A DNA stretch of 64,000 nt from HT1-32 sp040219025 (GCA_040219025.1 JAVJTE010000003.1:1-64000); one strand, 5' to 3'; counted from the stretch's first letter, positions 1 through 9,186 are shown. Notes: generated from the letters alone by a model not told the origin. Program-made: numbers and translations.

Positions 1-1952
1 CCCAGGCTGTTCTCGCCGTCCGCCGCACCGTGATCAAGGCTGTCCTGCAGCGTGAAGGTGTAGGAGCCGTCTTCGTTCAGCTCGACCGTGAACACATCAC
101 GGCCGTCTGCCGTCGCCTGCAGCGTACTGGTTGCCGCATCCCATGTGTAGGTCACCGCCTCGCCCTGCGAGGTCAGGCCCGCCGGGCCGTCAAGTGCCCA
201 GTCCAGATCGTCATACTGCAGCGCCGTCGGCGAGCCGTCGGCTGCACCATCCGCGCCGTAATCGATGGTGATCAGGTCACCGTCAAGACCGAGGTCGCCC
301 GTGGCACTGAGGCTCTCCTTCGTATCATCCGTACCGTCGGCCAGATCGTCTTCATCCAGCGTCACCGTATCGGCAACCGTCGGCGTCGCTACTTCAGCCG
401 CTTCCGGTACATCATCGACGACTGTGACATTGAAACTTGTTGTCGTTTCGTCGCCGTCGCCGTCCTCGATATTCAGCGAGAAAGGCAGCGAGAGGGTATT
501 CTCGCCACCCGCATTACTGTGATCAAGCGCGCCTTCCAGGGTGAAGGTGTATTGCGTACCATCATTGCTCAGATCAACGGTGAATACCGGATTCCCGGCG
601 GCCGTTGCCACGATGGTCTGACCACCATTTTCAATGGAATAGTCAATCTGGTCTCCACCCGACGTCAGGCCAAGCGCTTCCAGACCGGAGACATCAATAA
701 AGCTGACCTGCGCCAGTTCCGCATCGGCACCAAAATCGATATTCAGATTACCGGTAACAGAAACCGGTTCTTTCGTGGCGTCTGTGCCGCTGGCAAGATC
801 ATCTTCATCGACGGAAATTGCGTCCGGATTGGCGACCGGTACATCATCGATCACACCAACAGTAAAGCTGTCCGTGGAAATCTGGCCCTCGGCATTCTGG
901 GCCTCGAAATCAAACGGGAAGCTCTGGATATTCTCGCCATCGCCGAATTCATGGTCGATATTCCCCTGCAGCGTGAAGGTGTAGGAATAGGTCCCGTCAC
1001 CGTTCACATTGAGGGTTATACTGAACACCGGATCGCCATCGGAGGATGTCGCCGTCACCGTCCGGCCAGAGCCGTCCAGTTCGTATCCGATTGTCTCACC
1101 ATTAGCTGTCAGACCAAGAGAATCGAGGCTGTCCGGCGTATCTGTCGTGAAACGCAGATCCCCGAAGCCGACACCACCAAAATCGATGCTGATCGGCTGT
1201 GTGACAGAGAGTGATTCCTTGTCGTCATCCGAACCAAACAAGAGGTCGTCTTCGTCAACAACCGCATCCACGACACCCAGAGATGGCGCGGGTGGCGGAG
1301 GCGGCGGCGGAGGCGGCGGGAGCGTATCATCGGGAATGAAGAAGAATGGCTGAGCCACAGGCCCGCCACCGTCTTCTGAAGGATCCACACCTTCCGGATC
1401 CTCAATCTCGTCCTCAATCACCTCATCTTCTTCGACCGGACGTTCCGGGCGTTCAATTTCGTTATCAAAAGTAAAGAAAAGCGGGTCTACGTCTTCGGGC
1501 GGACGGACTTCATTGGTGACTGTAAAATCGTTAAGGTCGATATCGGGTAGCGGATTGCCCTGCGGGTCAAAGGGCTCCGGCTCCACGAACACGCCAGGCG
1601 CAGGGGGAGACTCATCCGGGACAAGCCCGCCAATGATCTGATCATTGGTCTGGAGGCTGCCCATATTGATGTTGGACAACCCCTGAAGGTCTTCCAGATC
1701 GGTATCGTTACCGGCACCCGGACGTTCAACAGCATCAAGATCAGCGGAGTCGGTTTCCTGCAGAACCGTGAGGTCATCAAGGTCCTCGCGGGCCTCCTCC
1801 TCATCTTCCTCCTCGTCATCATCAACAGGAGACGGCGAGGCCTGGGCCTGCTCGCCACCGCCGGTTTCCTGATCGTTTCCGTCAGGACCAGCCTGCTGTT
1901 CCTGGTTTTCGTCTTCCGGGAGTTCATCTTCCGGACGCTGTTCGTCAGCCAT
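1..1952 (-). CDS. Giant type I-secreted repeat protein (adhesin-like), N-terminal 650 residues, runs off the window edge
   Basis: The frame is open from an ATG at 1952 to the window edge, so the C-terminus with any RTX or secretion signal is not visible. Residues 1-230 are very acidic (Asp/Glu runs near 45-60 and 165-195) and end in ten consecutive prolines at about 212-221. Then come about 145-residue repeats starting near 232, 381 and 532, each opening with V/L-DEDDL and containing DKES/TKES, IDFG or IDYG, a TFTL-x4-LDH segment and GEN, and closing with V-DDVP. This pattern resembles the T1SS-143/DUF5801-type repeats of RTX adhesins. A likely surface or biofilm adhesin is inferred from the family; no secretion genes are in view. 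AGGG about 10 bases upstream may be the ribosome site. The strongly biased repeats make convincing but false frames on the other strand. Confidence 0.85.
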   Translation of the reverse strand, partial: MADEQRPEDELPEDENQEQQAGPDGNDQETGGGEQAQASPSPVDDDEEEDEEEAREDLDDLTVLQETDSADLDAVERPGAGNDTDLEDLQGLSNINMGSLQTNDQIIGGLVPDESPPAPGVFVEPEPFDPQGNPLPDIDLNDFTVTNEVRPPEDVDPLFFTFDNEIERPERPVEEDEVIEDEIEDPEGVDPSEDGGGPVAQPFFFIPDDTLPPPPPPPPPPAPSLGVVDAVVDEDDLLFGSDDDKESLSVTQPISIDFGGVGFGDLRFTTDTPDSLDSLGLTANGETIGYELDGSGRTVTATSSDGDPVFSITLNVNGDGTYSYTFTLQGNIDHEFGDGENIQSFPFDFEAQNAEGQISTDSFTVGVIDDVPVANPDAISVDEDDLASGTDATKEPVSVTGNLNIDFGADAELAQVSFIDVSGLEALGLTSGGDQIDYSIENGGQTIVATAAGNPVFTVDLSNDGTQYTFTLEGALDHSNAGGENTLSLPFSLNIEDGDGDETTTSFNVTVVDDVPEAAEVATPTVADTVTLDEDDLADGTDDTKESLSATGDLGLDGDLITIDYGADGAADGSPTALQYDDLDWALDGPAGLTSQGEAVTYTWDAATSTLQATADGRDVFTVELNEDGSYTFTLQDSLDHGAADGENSL

Positions 1953-2169
1953 GTGATTCGACCCTGTACTGTTGTGGACCGAACCTGACCCGGTTGCGAT
2001 CCGCCTACCCAAAAATGGTTTATTCCCACTCACTCACTATGCAGCGACTGCTCCACAAGATCTGTGATGAAAATCACTCCATTAAACGACAAGGTAGGGG
2101 ATGCACCACCGGCGCAAAAATGAATTCCGCGAGAACACAGTCATAGGATTATCAAATTCATCACGAATG

Positions 2170-2195
2170 ATAGCTTGATAGGATATCCAAGCTAT
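2170..2195. terminator. Hairpin in the 273-base AT-rich gap between pssA and the adhesin gene
   Basis: The arms ATAGCTTG (2170-2177) and CAAGCTAT (2188-2195) pair perfectly, and ATA/TAT extends the stem around a GGA loop with one bulged base. A T-run follows only when read on the plus strand, where no gene would need it; on the minus strand it would sit just after pssA without a U-tract. The rest of 1953-2225 is AT-rich and presumably holds the adhesin promoter; I see no clear -35/-10 pair. Confidence 0.3.
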
Positions 2196-2225
2196 TTTTA
2201 TCGATATAAAATCAGTTAAATATCT

Positions 2226-3074
2226 TTATGCCGTGTTTTTATCCGAGCCTGCTGAGTCTGCCTCTCCACCTGCTCCACCCTCTTCCGGATCATCTTCTGC
2301 CGCATCATCATCATCCGGAATTTCGCCCTGTTCTGCCTGTTTCTGGCGCTTGCGATAGGTACGAATAGCAACCGGGATACTGACCAGATAGCCGGTCAGG
2401 AACAGCGCCAGCGTGGCCCAGGGTGTGTTGACCAGAAAGGCGGCGAACAATCCTACGCCAAGCAGGAACGGCAGAACAAAACGAGCCGGAATGCGCCCTT
2501 TCTTGAACGCGAAGGTCGGCACCTTGCTGACCATGAGAACCGATACGCCGGCAAGGAAGAGAGTTACAAAGGCCGGATGGGAAAACAGACTGGCATCCGT
2601 CACGAAGGACATGACGAGTGGCAAAAGCACAAGCCCGGCGGCCATGGGTGCGGGAACACCGACAAAGAAATTCTCCGCCCATTTCGGGGGCGGCGCATCC
2701 AGTGCCGTGTTGAACCGCGCCAGCCGCAATGCACAGCAGACGGCATAGAGCATCACCGGGCCCCAACCGAACGGGTCGGCTGACTGCATCGTCCAGAAAT
2801 ACAGGACCATCGCCGGGGCAACGCCAAAACTCACGACATCGGAGAGCGAGTCCAGTTCGGCGCCAAACTTGCTGGAGCTTTTGAGCAACCGTGCCATACG
2901 ACCATCAAGACCGTCAAAAACAGCCGCCAGTGCAACCGCGAAGGCCGCCGCTTCCCATTGCGCCTGCTGGGCAAAACGAATCGCCGTCAGGCCGGCGCAA
3001 AGCGCTGCAACGGTGAGCATGTTCGGGATCAGCACATTGATCGACATGCCTCGTAAGGGTCGACGGCCAGTCAT
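2226..3074 (-). CDS. pssA: CDP-diacylglycerol--serine O-phosphatidyltransferase
   Basis: This membrane enzyme makes phosphatidylserine from CDP-diacylglycerol and serine, the step before Psd in phosphatidylethanolamine synthesis. The CDP-alcohol phosphotransferase signature D-G-x2-A-R-x8-G-x3-D-x3-D is complete at residues 57-79 (D57, G58, A61, R62, G71, D75, D79). Several hydrophobic segments follow. The last 35 residues or so are an acidic, low-complexity tail that the family does not need. I chose the ATG at 3074, which follows the psd stop by one base; an upstream in-frame start at 3107 would add 11 residues overlapping psd. The tight spacing says psd and pssA are one transcript, translated in series. 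Confidence 0.95.
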   Translation of the reverse strand: MTGRRPLRGMSINVLIPNMLTVAALCAGLTAIRFAQQAQWEAAAFAVALAAVFDGLDGRMARLLKSSSKFGAELDSLSDVVSFGVAPAMVLYFWTMQSADPFGWGPVMLYAVCCALRLARFNTALDAPPPKWAENFFVGVPAPMAAGLVLLPLVMSFVTDASLFSHPAFVTLFLAGVSVLMVSKVPTFAFKKGRIPARFVLPFLLGVGLFAAFLVNTPWATLALFLTGYLVSIPVAIRTYRKRQKQAEQGEIPDDDDAAEDDPEEGGAGGEADSAGSDKNTA

Positions 3075-3075
3075 A

Positions 3076-3771
3076 TCAGCGAACCTCTGCGGTGCGCTGC
3101 TTCTCACGCGACTTCAGGTCGGCCAGCACCGTCTCGCCCGCAATCGCCCGCTGCCCGACAGAGACCAGGGGGTTCACCCCCTTCGGCAGATAGACATCAA
3201 CACGGCTGCCGAAACGGATCATGCCGATGCGCTGACCGGTCACAACCCGCTGATTATCCTCAAGATCACAAAGAATCCGCCGCGCAACCAGACCAGCGAT
3301 CTGAACAAACGCCACTTCCTTGCCCGAATCGGTCTCAAGCAGGATCGACTGCCGTTCGTTGTCCTCGCTGGCCTTGTCAAAGGAAGCATTCAGAAACGCC
3401 CCCGGACGATAGGCCAGACGTTTGACCACACCTTCAACCGGTGCCCGGTTCACATGGACATCGAAAACATTCATGAAAACGGCCACGCGTGTCAGCGCCT
3501 CATTCCCCATATCCAGCTCGGGCGGCGGCGCGGCCGCGACAATCGACTGGACAACCCCGTCAGCCGGGCTGATCACCAGGCCGTCACGTTCCGGCGTGTG
3601 CCGGTCGGGATCACGGAAGAAATAGATACACCAGATGGTCAGTACGAGACCGAGCCAGCCCAGCGGCTCCCATACAAGCCCCCCGAGGAGCACGGAAACG
3701 ATCGCAAACAGGACAACAAACGGCCAGCCCTCGCGATTGATAGGCACCAGAACAGACTTGATCGTATCCAT
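3076..3771 (-). CDS. psd: Phosphatidylserine decarboxylase proenzyme (short form)
   Basis: It decarboxylates phosphatidylserine to phosphatidylethanolamine at the inner membrane. The 231-residue length fits the short bacterial class. Residues about 17-50 are two hydrophobic segments. The self-cleavage site is in the motif RFGSRVDVYLP, with cleavage expected between G188 and S189, the serine becoming the pyruvoyl group of the alpha chain. An upstream SPADG at 68-72 and the FDVHVNRAP segment near 103-111 are also typical. It is the first gene of the psd-pssA pair. Confidence 0.96.
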   Translation of the reverse strand: MDTIKSVLVPINREGWPFVVLFAIVSVLLGGLVWEPLGWLGLVLTIWCIYFFRDPDRHTPERDGLVISPADGVVQSIVAAAPPPELDMGNEALTRVAVFMNVFDVHVNRAPVEGVVKRLAYRPGAFLNASFDKASEDNERQSILLETDSGKEVAFVQIAGLVARRILCDLEDNQRVVTGQRIGMIRFGSRVDVYLPKGVNPLVSVGQRAIAGETVLADLKSREKQRTAEVR

Positions 3772-3836
3772 GTTACGTCCTCGATTATCGAATCAGGGTT
3801 TGGTCACACCTACAGATGGTGTGAAATGCTGCCAGG

Positions 3837-5090
3837 TCAATTTGCCGTGGGCAGCGTGAAAATCTGTCCGGGATAAATCAGGTCCGGATTGCCGATCTGA
3901 TCATCATTTGCCCGGAATATATCGACAAAGCTGAAACCCGACCCATAGGTACGCCGGGCAATGCGCCAGAGGCTGTTCCCGGGCTGCACAATAACAAACG
4001 AGCCTTCCGGAAGATCCGAAATCGGCGCGGCGCGGGCAAACGGTATTTCCAGACGGGAGCGAACGGCCCCACCCTCGGCAACCTGGTCAACACGAAGTTT
4101 GTACGTTCCCGGCGGAATCGGCTGTTGCGGCGTTACGGCCCACTGACCGTCGCTCCGGCCTTCCGATGAGCCGACGAACTTGTTATCCAGGTACAACTGG
4201 ACACGGGCACCTTCCGGCACCTGTCCCTGAATATTAAGCTCACCCTTGTCATTGTAATCAATCGAGTCGAGCGAGAGATCGCCTGACCGCACACCTTCTT
4301 TCGGCCCCTGCAGTATTTTCGCCTGACCACCCGGCTCCCGGGACAGTTCAACAACAACAGGATTTTCTACAGATGTGGGAGATGCACCGGCAGAACCGGT
4401 TTCGCCACCCTTTATCCTTGCAACGTCACCAGTCTGCGGTGTTGCCTGCCTCTCCGTAACGGCGGCAGTCCCGGACCGGCGTTTGTCACCCTCAGTATCC
4501 CTGCTGTCCTTCGGAACCACCACAACCCCGGAAGATTCCGAGCTCACAGACGCACCCGAGGGTGCTGGAATCGACATGACAACAACTGTTTCCGAGTTCT
4601 GGCGCTGACCGTCATCCGTCGTAGCCGATAACGACAGCTGGCGGTTGCCGGGTGCCAGCGGCTTGTCCGGCACAAATACCCATTCACCACGCTGATCCGC
4701 CGTTACCTTGCCAATAACTTTATCATCATCACGGATTTCAACTGAAGCGCCCGGCGCGGCGCGACCCGCCATAACGGCATCACCTTTCGGATTGACCCGA
4801 ACGATATCATAGCTGGGTGGCGGCGGATCCTGCGGCTTCTCTGTTACGGTTTCAGACGGTTTCGGCATTACCCCGCTGCCGGTGGCATCCGGGTTCGTTG
4901 CGCCGACGGTCTGCTCAGACGCCGAAGACGGGGAGCCGGTATCGCCGGCCGGGGCGGGCACCGCCTTTGCAGGTTGCGGACTTTCCACCGGCGCATCTGC
5001 CACATCGTTCCCGGTTTCCCGAAAATTGAGCAGCAGGGCGATGATGATCGCGACAAGTCCAATGACAGCCAGATAAATCGTAGGACGCAA
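3837..5090 (-). CDS. LysM-domain envelope protein with Ig-like segments
   Basis: The 417-residue protein starts with a single hydrophobic segment (about residues 5-23), likely a membrane anchor. A long Pro/Ser/Ala-rich linker follows, with two stretches resembling bacterial Ig-like folds (about 95-170 and 265-350; each has a G-x-W-xx-P-like turn). The last 55 residues are a LysM domain, starting FVIVQPGNSLWRIA and ending YPGQIFTLP, which would bind peptidoglycan. The start is a TTG at 5090, supported by GGAG eight bases upstream; no ATG is available before the hydrophobic segment. Homologues in Rhodospirillales are usually named only LysM peptidoglycan-binding proteins; the precise role is unknown. 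Confidence 0.85.
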   Translation of the reverse strand: MRPTIYLAVIGLVAIIIALLLNFRETGNDVADAPVESPQPAKAVPAPAGDTGSPSSASEQTVGATNPDATGSGVMPKPSETVTEKPQDPPPPSYDIVRVNPKGDAVMAGRAAPGASVEIRDDDKVIGKVTADQRGEWVFVPDKPLAPGNRQLSLSATTDDGQRQNSETVVVMSIPAPSGASVSSESSGVVVVPKDSRDTEGDKRRSGTAAVTERQATPQTGDVARIKGGETGSAGASPTSVENPVVVELSREPGGQAKILQGPKEGVRSGDLSLDSIDYNDKGELNIQGQVPEGARVQLYLDNKFVGSSEGRSDGQWAVTPQQPIPPGTYKLRVDQVAEGGAVRSRLEIPFARAAPISDLPEGSFVIVQPGNSLWRIARRTYGSGFSFVDIFRANDDQIGNPDLIYPGQIFTLPTAN

Positions 5091-5249
5091 GGCCCGAACT
5101 CCGACAACTAAGTACTACCCGAGACTACAGGCTTGATCGGAAGCACGCAAATTCTGACATACTTCTGCAGGTTGTGAGCCCCGAGACATGCGGTATTCTG
5201 AACCATACAACCAGTGGATTAACAGCGACAACCGAACCGGAAGAAGCGC

Positions 5250-5918
5250 ATGAGCACAAAATCTGACTCGCCTGTCTGGGATTTTCCGACCCGGCTTTTC
5301 CACTGGCTTCTGGCGGCCCTGGTTGCCTTCTCATGGTACAGTGCCGAGTTCAGCACCTCGCTCGATGCACGGGAGTGGCATGCCTACAGCGGATATGCCA
5401 TCTTCGGACTGGTGATATTCCGCCTTATCTGGGGCGTTTTCGGCGGACGATATGCCCGCTTCCAAAATTTCCTGCGAGGCCCGCGCGCCATCGCTGACTA
5501 TCTCCGGGGACAGAACCGGGAAACTTTGTCGAGAGGTCATAATCCGCTTGGCGCGCTCTCGGTTGTTGGGCTGCTTCTGGTATTGCTGGTCCAGACGATA
5601 ACGGGACTGATGTCGAACGATGATATTCTGTTTGAAGGCCCGCTGTTCCATCTGGTTGACAAGGAGACCAGCGACCTTATGACCACCATCCATCATTACA
5701 GCTGGTCGGTTCTGCAGGTCCTCATCGTCATCCACCTGCTCGCCGTTCTGGCCTATCTGGTCCTCCGGCGCGACAATCTGATCACCCCGATGATTACCGG
5801 CAGGAAAGCCGGGCAGTCGCCGGATGATGGTCCACCCGTCACCATGTCGTTACAGCGTGTCATTGCTGCTGTACTCACCGCTGCCGCCATCACATGGCTG
5901 ATTACCGGCTATCTGTAA
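5250..5918 (+). CDS. Cytochrome b561-like membrane protein (b-type cytochrome domain)
   Basis: The 222-residue protein begins with the family signature WDFPTRLFHWLLA and has four to five hydrophobic helices. Candidate haem-ligand histidines sit at H18, H44, H148/H149 and H162, in positions expected for the cytochrome b561 / Ni-Fe hydrogenase b-subunit family. It probably shuttles electrons across the inner membrane; the partner cannot be told, since no hydrogenase or c-type cytochrome gene is adjacent. GGAAG precedes the ATG. It is followed after 12 bases by the LOG-family gene and probably shares its transcript; the 159-base gap upstream holds promoters for this gene and the divergent LysM gene. 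Confidence 0.85.
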   Translation: MSTKSDSPVWDFPTRLFHWLLAALVAFSWYSAEFSTSLDAREWHAYSGYAIFGLVIFRLIWGVFGGRYARFQNFLRGPRAIADYLRGQNRETLSRGHNPLGALSVVGLLLVLLVQTITGLMSNDDILFEGPLFHLVDKETSDLMTTIHHYSWSVLQVLIVIHLLAVLAYLVLRRDNLITPMITGRKAGQSPDDGPPVTMSLQRVIAAVLTAAAITWLITGYL

Positions 5919-5930
5919 CAAGGATTTCCA

Positions 5931-6512
5931 ATGCCTGATATTAACTCAATCTGCGTTTTCTGCGGCGCCAGGACCGGCAACAGGCCTGTCTGGACGAAAG
6001 CTGCCAGCGATCTTGGCAAGGCGATGGCGGAACGGGACATCACCCTTGTCTATGGCGGGGGAAGAATTGGAATCATGGGCGAGATTGCCCGGCATGCAAA
6101 GGATAACGGCGGGCGTGTTGTCGGTATTATTCCGGATTTTCTGGAACAGACCGAAGTGGGTAACCAGAACTGTGATGAGTTGATCGTCGTCGACAGCATG
6201 CATGAGCGCAAACAGCTGATGACCGAGCGTTCCGACGCATTTGTCGTGATGCCCGGCGGCATCGGCAGCCTTGAGGAATTCTTCGAGGTTCTGACCTGGC
6301 GAACTCTGAAACTTCACGACAAGCCCATTATCGTCGTTGATATCGACGGCTGCTGGAGCCCGCTCGCTGCTCTGATTGACTCCCTCATCGCAGACGGATT
6401 CGCCGGTGCGGAAACCCGGCAGGCGATGGAAGTTGTCACCTCGATCGAAGACCTTATGGTCTGTCTTGAAAAAGCGTCTTCCAGTAAAGCGTTTGATGCC
6501 CGGAAAACCTGA
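5931..6512 (+). CDS. LOG-family nucleotide phosphoribohydrolase (TIGR00730 type)
   Basis: This cytosolic Rossmann-fold protein matches the LOG (LONELY GUY) family, which cleaves the N-glycosidic bond of cytokinin riboside monophosphates or AMP. Family marks are CVFCGAR near residue 8, YGGGRIGIMG at 41-50, the M-x2-RK signature around 90-95, and PGGIGSLEE at 108-116. The last motif normally reads PGG-x-GT-x2-E; here the threonine is a serine. Length (193) is normal. The acyltransferase gene overlaps its last 17 bases. The substrate in this organism is not evident. Confidence 0.92.
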   Translation: MPDINSICVFCGARTGNRPVWTKAASDLGKAMAERDITLVYGGGRIGIMGEIARHAKDNGGRVVGIIPDFLEQTEVGNQNCDELIVVDSMHERKQLMTERSDAFVVMPGGIGSLEEFFEVLTWRTLKLHDKPIIVVDIDGCWSPLAALIDSLIADGFAGAETRQAMEVVTSIEDLMVCLEKASSSKAFDARKT

Positions 6513-7761
6513 GCCCGGTTACTCCGCAACCGGAGATATTGAGCGACGGCGAATACTGGCGCTGATTGCCGTGCCGCTGATATCCGCCGGTTACGGATGG
6601 TATCTCGCATCCGGCACGGACATCGAACTTTACCAGTATTCAAAATCACTTGCGAGTTACGACTACCGGCAGCATCTCGGACTCAGCAAGCGGTTCCTGC
6701 TGCAGTACGGTCACATGATTTTCCTGTTCAGCCTGCTGGTCTGTACAAAGTACCTTTGTACCGGCAACTGGTTTTCCGGGCGCCAGTCTGCGGTAATCAC
6801 GACCGGGGCCGCCTACACTGTTCCGGTCTTCATCTTCCATTTTCCGTTGCTGTATTTCATAGCCGCAATCATCGGGCATGATCCGGCAAGCGATGCCAGC
6901 CAGACCCTGCTGCTCGTACTGACAACGATCAGCAGCATTCTGGCCGGCAAGGCCTGTATGATGATAAAACCCCGTTTTGACGGGATAAAGCGGCGTTATC
7001 TTGACCGCATCAACCAGCGGGCCAACCCGGCAGCCCCGGATTCGGGTTCACCGGTCCGGGCAGATGCCATGACGATGACACAGACCCACAGCGATGTGAT
7101 GAACATCGTCAAGATTCTTGCGATGGCGGCAATCGTGCTTGGTCATTTCAGCTTTGATGTCTTTTCTGTCTGGCGAATTCCGGGCTTTGACGGCAATGCC
7201 CCGCGCTTTGCCGTCCCGGTTTTCTTCATGATCTCCGGATATTTTGCCATGATGTCGCTGGACCGGACCGTCGGCAATGTGACCAAGGTCGTCCTGAAGC
7301 GATACTGGAGTCTGGTTTATCTGGTTGTCCCCATGCTGCTGCTGACGCCGGTACTGGATGCCGTCGGGTTCGCTCTCGACCCCGGTCTGTATGACCGCGT
7401 GGTCTATTTTGATATTGAGAAAGGCCGCCTGCCCGCCCTGCTTTCAGGTGCCGATGCCTTTTGGCGCCTGCCGTTCACCTGGGCCACATCGCTGCTTTAT
7501 CTGAATGAAATCTGGCTGTTCAATCTGGCCGGGGTAAATCCGTTGCTTGGCGGCGTTCACAGCTTCTCGAACGAGGCATTCTGGTTTTTGTGTTACCTGA
7601 TGCCGTTTCAGCTGATCCTGATTATCGCCCGGCTCGCCTCCGGCCGGGGCAAATGGATCGGCCTGATCATGGTTGCTGCAGTCTGTGGCCCCCCACTGCT
7701 GTTGCTCGCGCCATTGTTCTTCTCGGGCAGCCTTGCCTACCTCATTCACAAACACTGGTAG
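6496..7761 (+). CDS. Acyltransferase-3 family membrane protein with apparently swapped halves
   Basis: The 421-residue protein is strongly hydrophobic and matches the acyltransferase-3 (OafA-like) family, which O-acylates surface sugars or lipids. The order of its parts is odd. The usual N-terminal hallmarks, the VLGHF helix (H217) and FFMISGYF (243-250), come in the second half, and the chain ends at SGSLAYLIHKHW, which looks like a mid-protein point of the family. The first 170 residues instead look like the family's C-terminal helices (VFIFHFPLLYF near 111-121). A flexible Pro/Ser/Ala linker (about 172-198) joins them. I chose the ATG at 6496, overlapping the LOG gene by 17 bases. It may be a true circular permutation or a relic of two tandem genes. 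Function is uncertain. Confidence 0.7.
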   Translation: MPGKPEPGYSATGDIERRRILALIAVPLISAGYGWYLASGTDIELYQYSKSLASYDYRQHLGLSKRFLLQYGHMIFLFSLLVCTKYLCTGNWFSGRQSAVITTGAAYTVPVFIFHFPLLYFIAAIIGHDPASDASQTLLLVLTTISSILAGKACMMIKPRFDGIKRRYLDRINQRANPAAPDSGSPVRADAMTMTQTHSDVMNIVKILAMAAIVLGHFSFDVFSVWRIPGFDGNAPRFAVPVFFMISGYFAMMSLDRTVGNVTKVVLKRYWSLVYLVVPMLLLTPVLDAVGFALDPGLYDRVVYFDIEKGRLPALLSGADAFWRLPFTWATSLLYLNEIWLFNLAGVNPLLGGVHSFSNEAFWFLCYLMPFQLILIIARLASGRGKWIGLIMVAAVCGPPLLLLAPLFFSGSLAYLIHKHW

Positions 7762-7880
7762 GCGCAGTTGCGGAACCGGCTGCGGTTGGGTATGTTCCGC
7801 CCCGCCGACGCGGTGGTGGGCACACCCCTGCGCGCCGGATTCTTTTCCTTATCCTAACCAGCATTTTGGAGACTGAATTC

Positions 7881-9095
7881 ATGGGCAAGATAGCGGTCAA
7901 GACTCCGGTCGTCGAACTCGACGGCGACGAGATGACCCGGATTATCTGGCAGTTCATCAAGGACAAACTGATCCTGCCATATCTGGATATCGACCTTAAG
8001 TACTACGATCTGGGCGTTGAGCATCGCGATGCGACAGACGATCAGGTCACCATCGACTCTGCCAACGCCATCAAGGAGTATGGCGTCGGTGTGAAATGCG
8101 CCACCATCACGCCTGATGAAGGGCGCGTTGAAGAGTTTGGCCTGAAGAAAATGTGGCGGTCGCCGAACGGCACGATCCGCAACATTCTCGGTGGAACGAT
8201 TTTCCGCCAGCCGATTGTGATTTCAAACGTCCCGCGTCTTGTCCCGGGCTGGACCCAGCCGATTGTTATCGGTCGTCATGCCTTTGGTGACCAGTACCGC
8301 GCAACCGACATGAAATTTTCGACACCCGGTCGCCTGATCATGCGTTTCGAGCCGGATGACGGTTCCGATGCGATTGAGCATGAAGTGTTCAAGGCAGAAG
8401 AGCCCGGCATTGCCATGACCATGTACAACCTTGATGAATCCATCCGTGGTTTCGCACGGGCCTGCATGAATTACGGCCTCAACCTCGGCTGGCCGGTATA
8501 TCTGTCCACCAAGAACACCATCCTGAAGACCTATGACGGTCGCTTCATGGATCTGTTCGAAGAGGTCTATCAGACGGAATTCAAGGACGCCTTTGCTGAA
8601 AAGGGCATCACCTATGAACATCGCCTGATTGACGACATGGTTGCCTGCGCCATGAAATGGAGCGGCGGTTATGTCTGGGCCTGCAAGAACTATGACGGTG
8701 ACGTGCAGTCCGATACAGTGGCACAGGGCTTCGGCTCACTTGGCCTGATGACCTCTGTTCTGATGACTCCGGACGGCAAGACCGTCGAAGCCGAGGCCGC
8801 ACACGGAACAGTGACACGTCATTTCCGCCAGCATCAGCAGGGCAAGGAAACCTCGACCAACCCGATTGCGTCGATCTTTGCCTGGTCACGCGGTCTTGCC
8901 CATCGCGGCAACTTCGACAACACCCCGGATGTGGTGAAGTTCGCGGAAACTCTCGAAGATGTCTGCATCAAGACGGTGGAAGCCGGTTTCATGACCAAGG
9001 ATCTTGCGCTGCTGATCGGCGACAAGACCCCCTGGCTGACAACCCAGCAGTTCCTCGACAAGATCGACAGTGGCCTGAAAGCTCGCATGAGCTGA
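7881..9095 (+). CDS. icd: NADP-dependent isocitrate dehydrogenase
   Basis: It oxidatively decarboxylates isocitrate to 2-oxoglutarate in the TCA cycle. The 404-residue protein starts MGKIAVKTPVVELDGDEMTR, typical of the eukaryote-like homodimeric NADP enzyme found in alphaproteobacteria. The GTIFRQPI and PRLVPGW stretches and the AAHGTVTRH nucleotide-site motif near the C-terminus are intact. GGAG lies about 10 bases before the ATG. The open frame continues far upstream (to about 7590) but that extension overlaps the preceding gene and is unlike the family. A strong terminator at 9121-9154 ends the unit. Confidence 0.97.
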   Translation: MGKIAVKTPVVELDGDEMTRIIWQFIKDKLILPYLDIDLKYYDLGVEHRDATDDQVTIDSANAIKEYGVGVKCATITPDEGRVEEFGLKKMWRSPNGTIRNILGGTIFRQPIVISNVPRLVPGWTQPIVIGRHAFGDQYRATDMKFSTPGRLIMRFEPDDGSDAIEHEVFKAEEPGIAMTMYNLDESIRGFARACMNYGLNLGWPVYLSTKNTILKTYDGRFMDLFEEVYQTEFKDAFAEKGITYEHRLIDDMVACAMKWSGGYVWACKNYDGDVQSDTVAQGFGSLGLMTSVLMTPDGKTVEAEAAHGTVTRHFRQHQQGKETSTNPIASIFAWSRGLAHRGNFDNTPDVVKFAETLEDVCIKTVEAGFMTKDLALLIGDKTPWLTTQQFLDKIDSGLKARMS

Positions 9096-9120
9096 TTGCG
9101 CTTCTGTAAAGAAAGCCGGA

Positions 9121-9154
9121 AACGGCCCGCCCGGACATCCGGTCGGGCCGTTTT
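9121..9154 (+). terminator. Rho-independent terminator of icd
   Basis: AACGGCCCG (9121-9129) pairs with CGGGCCGTT (9144-9152), and CCGG pairs with CCGG inside around an ACAT loop; the stem runs into TTTT. It lies 26 bases after the icd stop. Confidence 0.88.
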
Positions 9155-9186
9155 CATATCTGCGCCAGGGGTTTGCGGGACATCAG

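Noticed and set aside
30..1214. Long plus-strand open frame over the adhesin region
   Set aside because: It is the mirror of the biased repeat gene on the minus strand, which has clear DEDDL/DDVP repeats; the plus-strand product has no family features.
2869..3876. Plus-strand frame of over 300 codons opposite psd and pssA
   Set aside because: psd and pssA have complete catalytic motifs on the minus strand; this one is antisense shadow.
7590..7880. N-terminal extension of icd by 97 codons
   Set aside because: The extension overlaps the acyltransferase gene, is rich in Arg/Pro, and the usual MGKI start has a good ribosome site.
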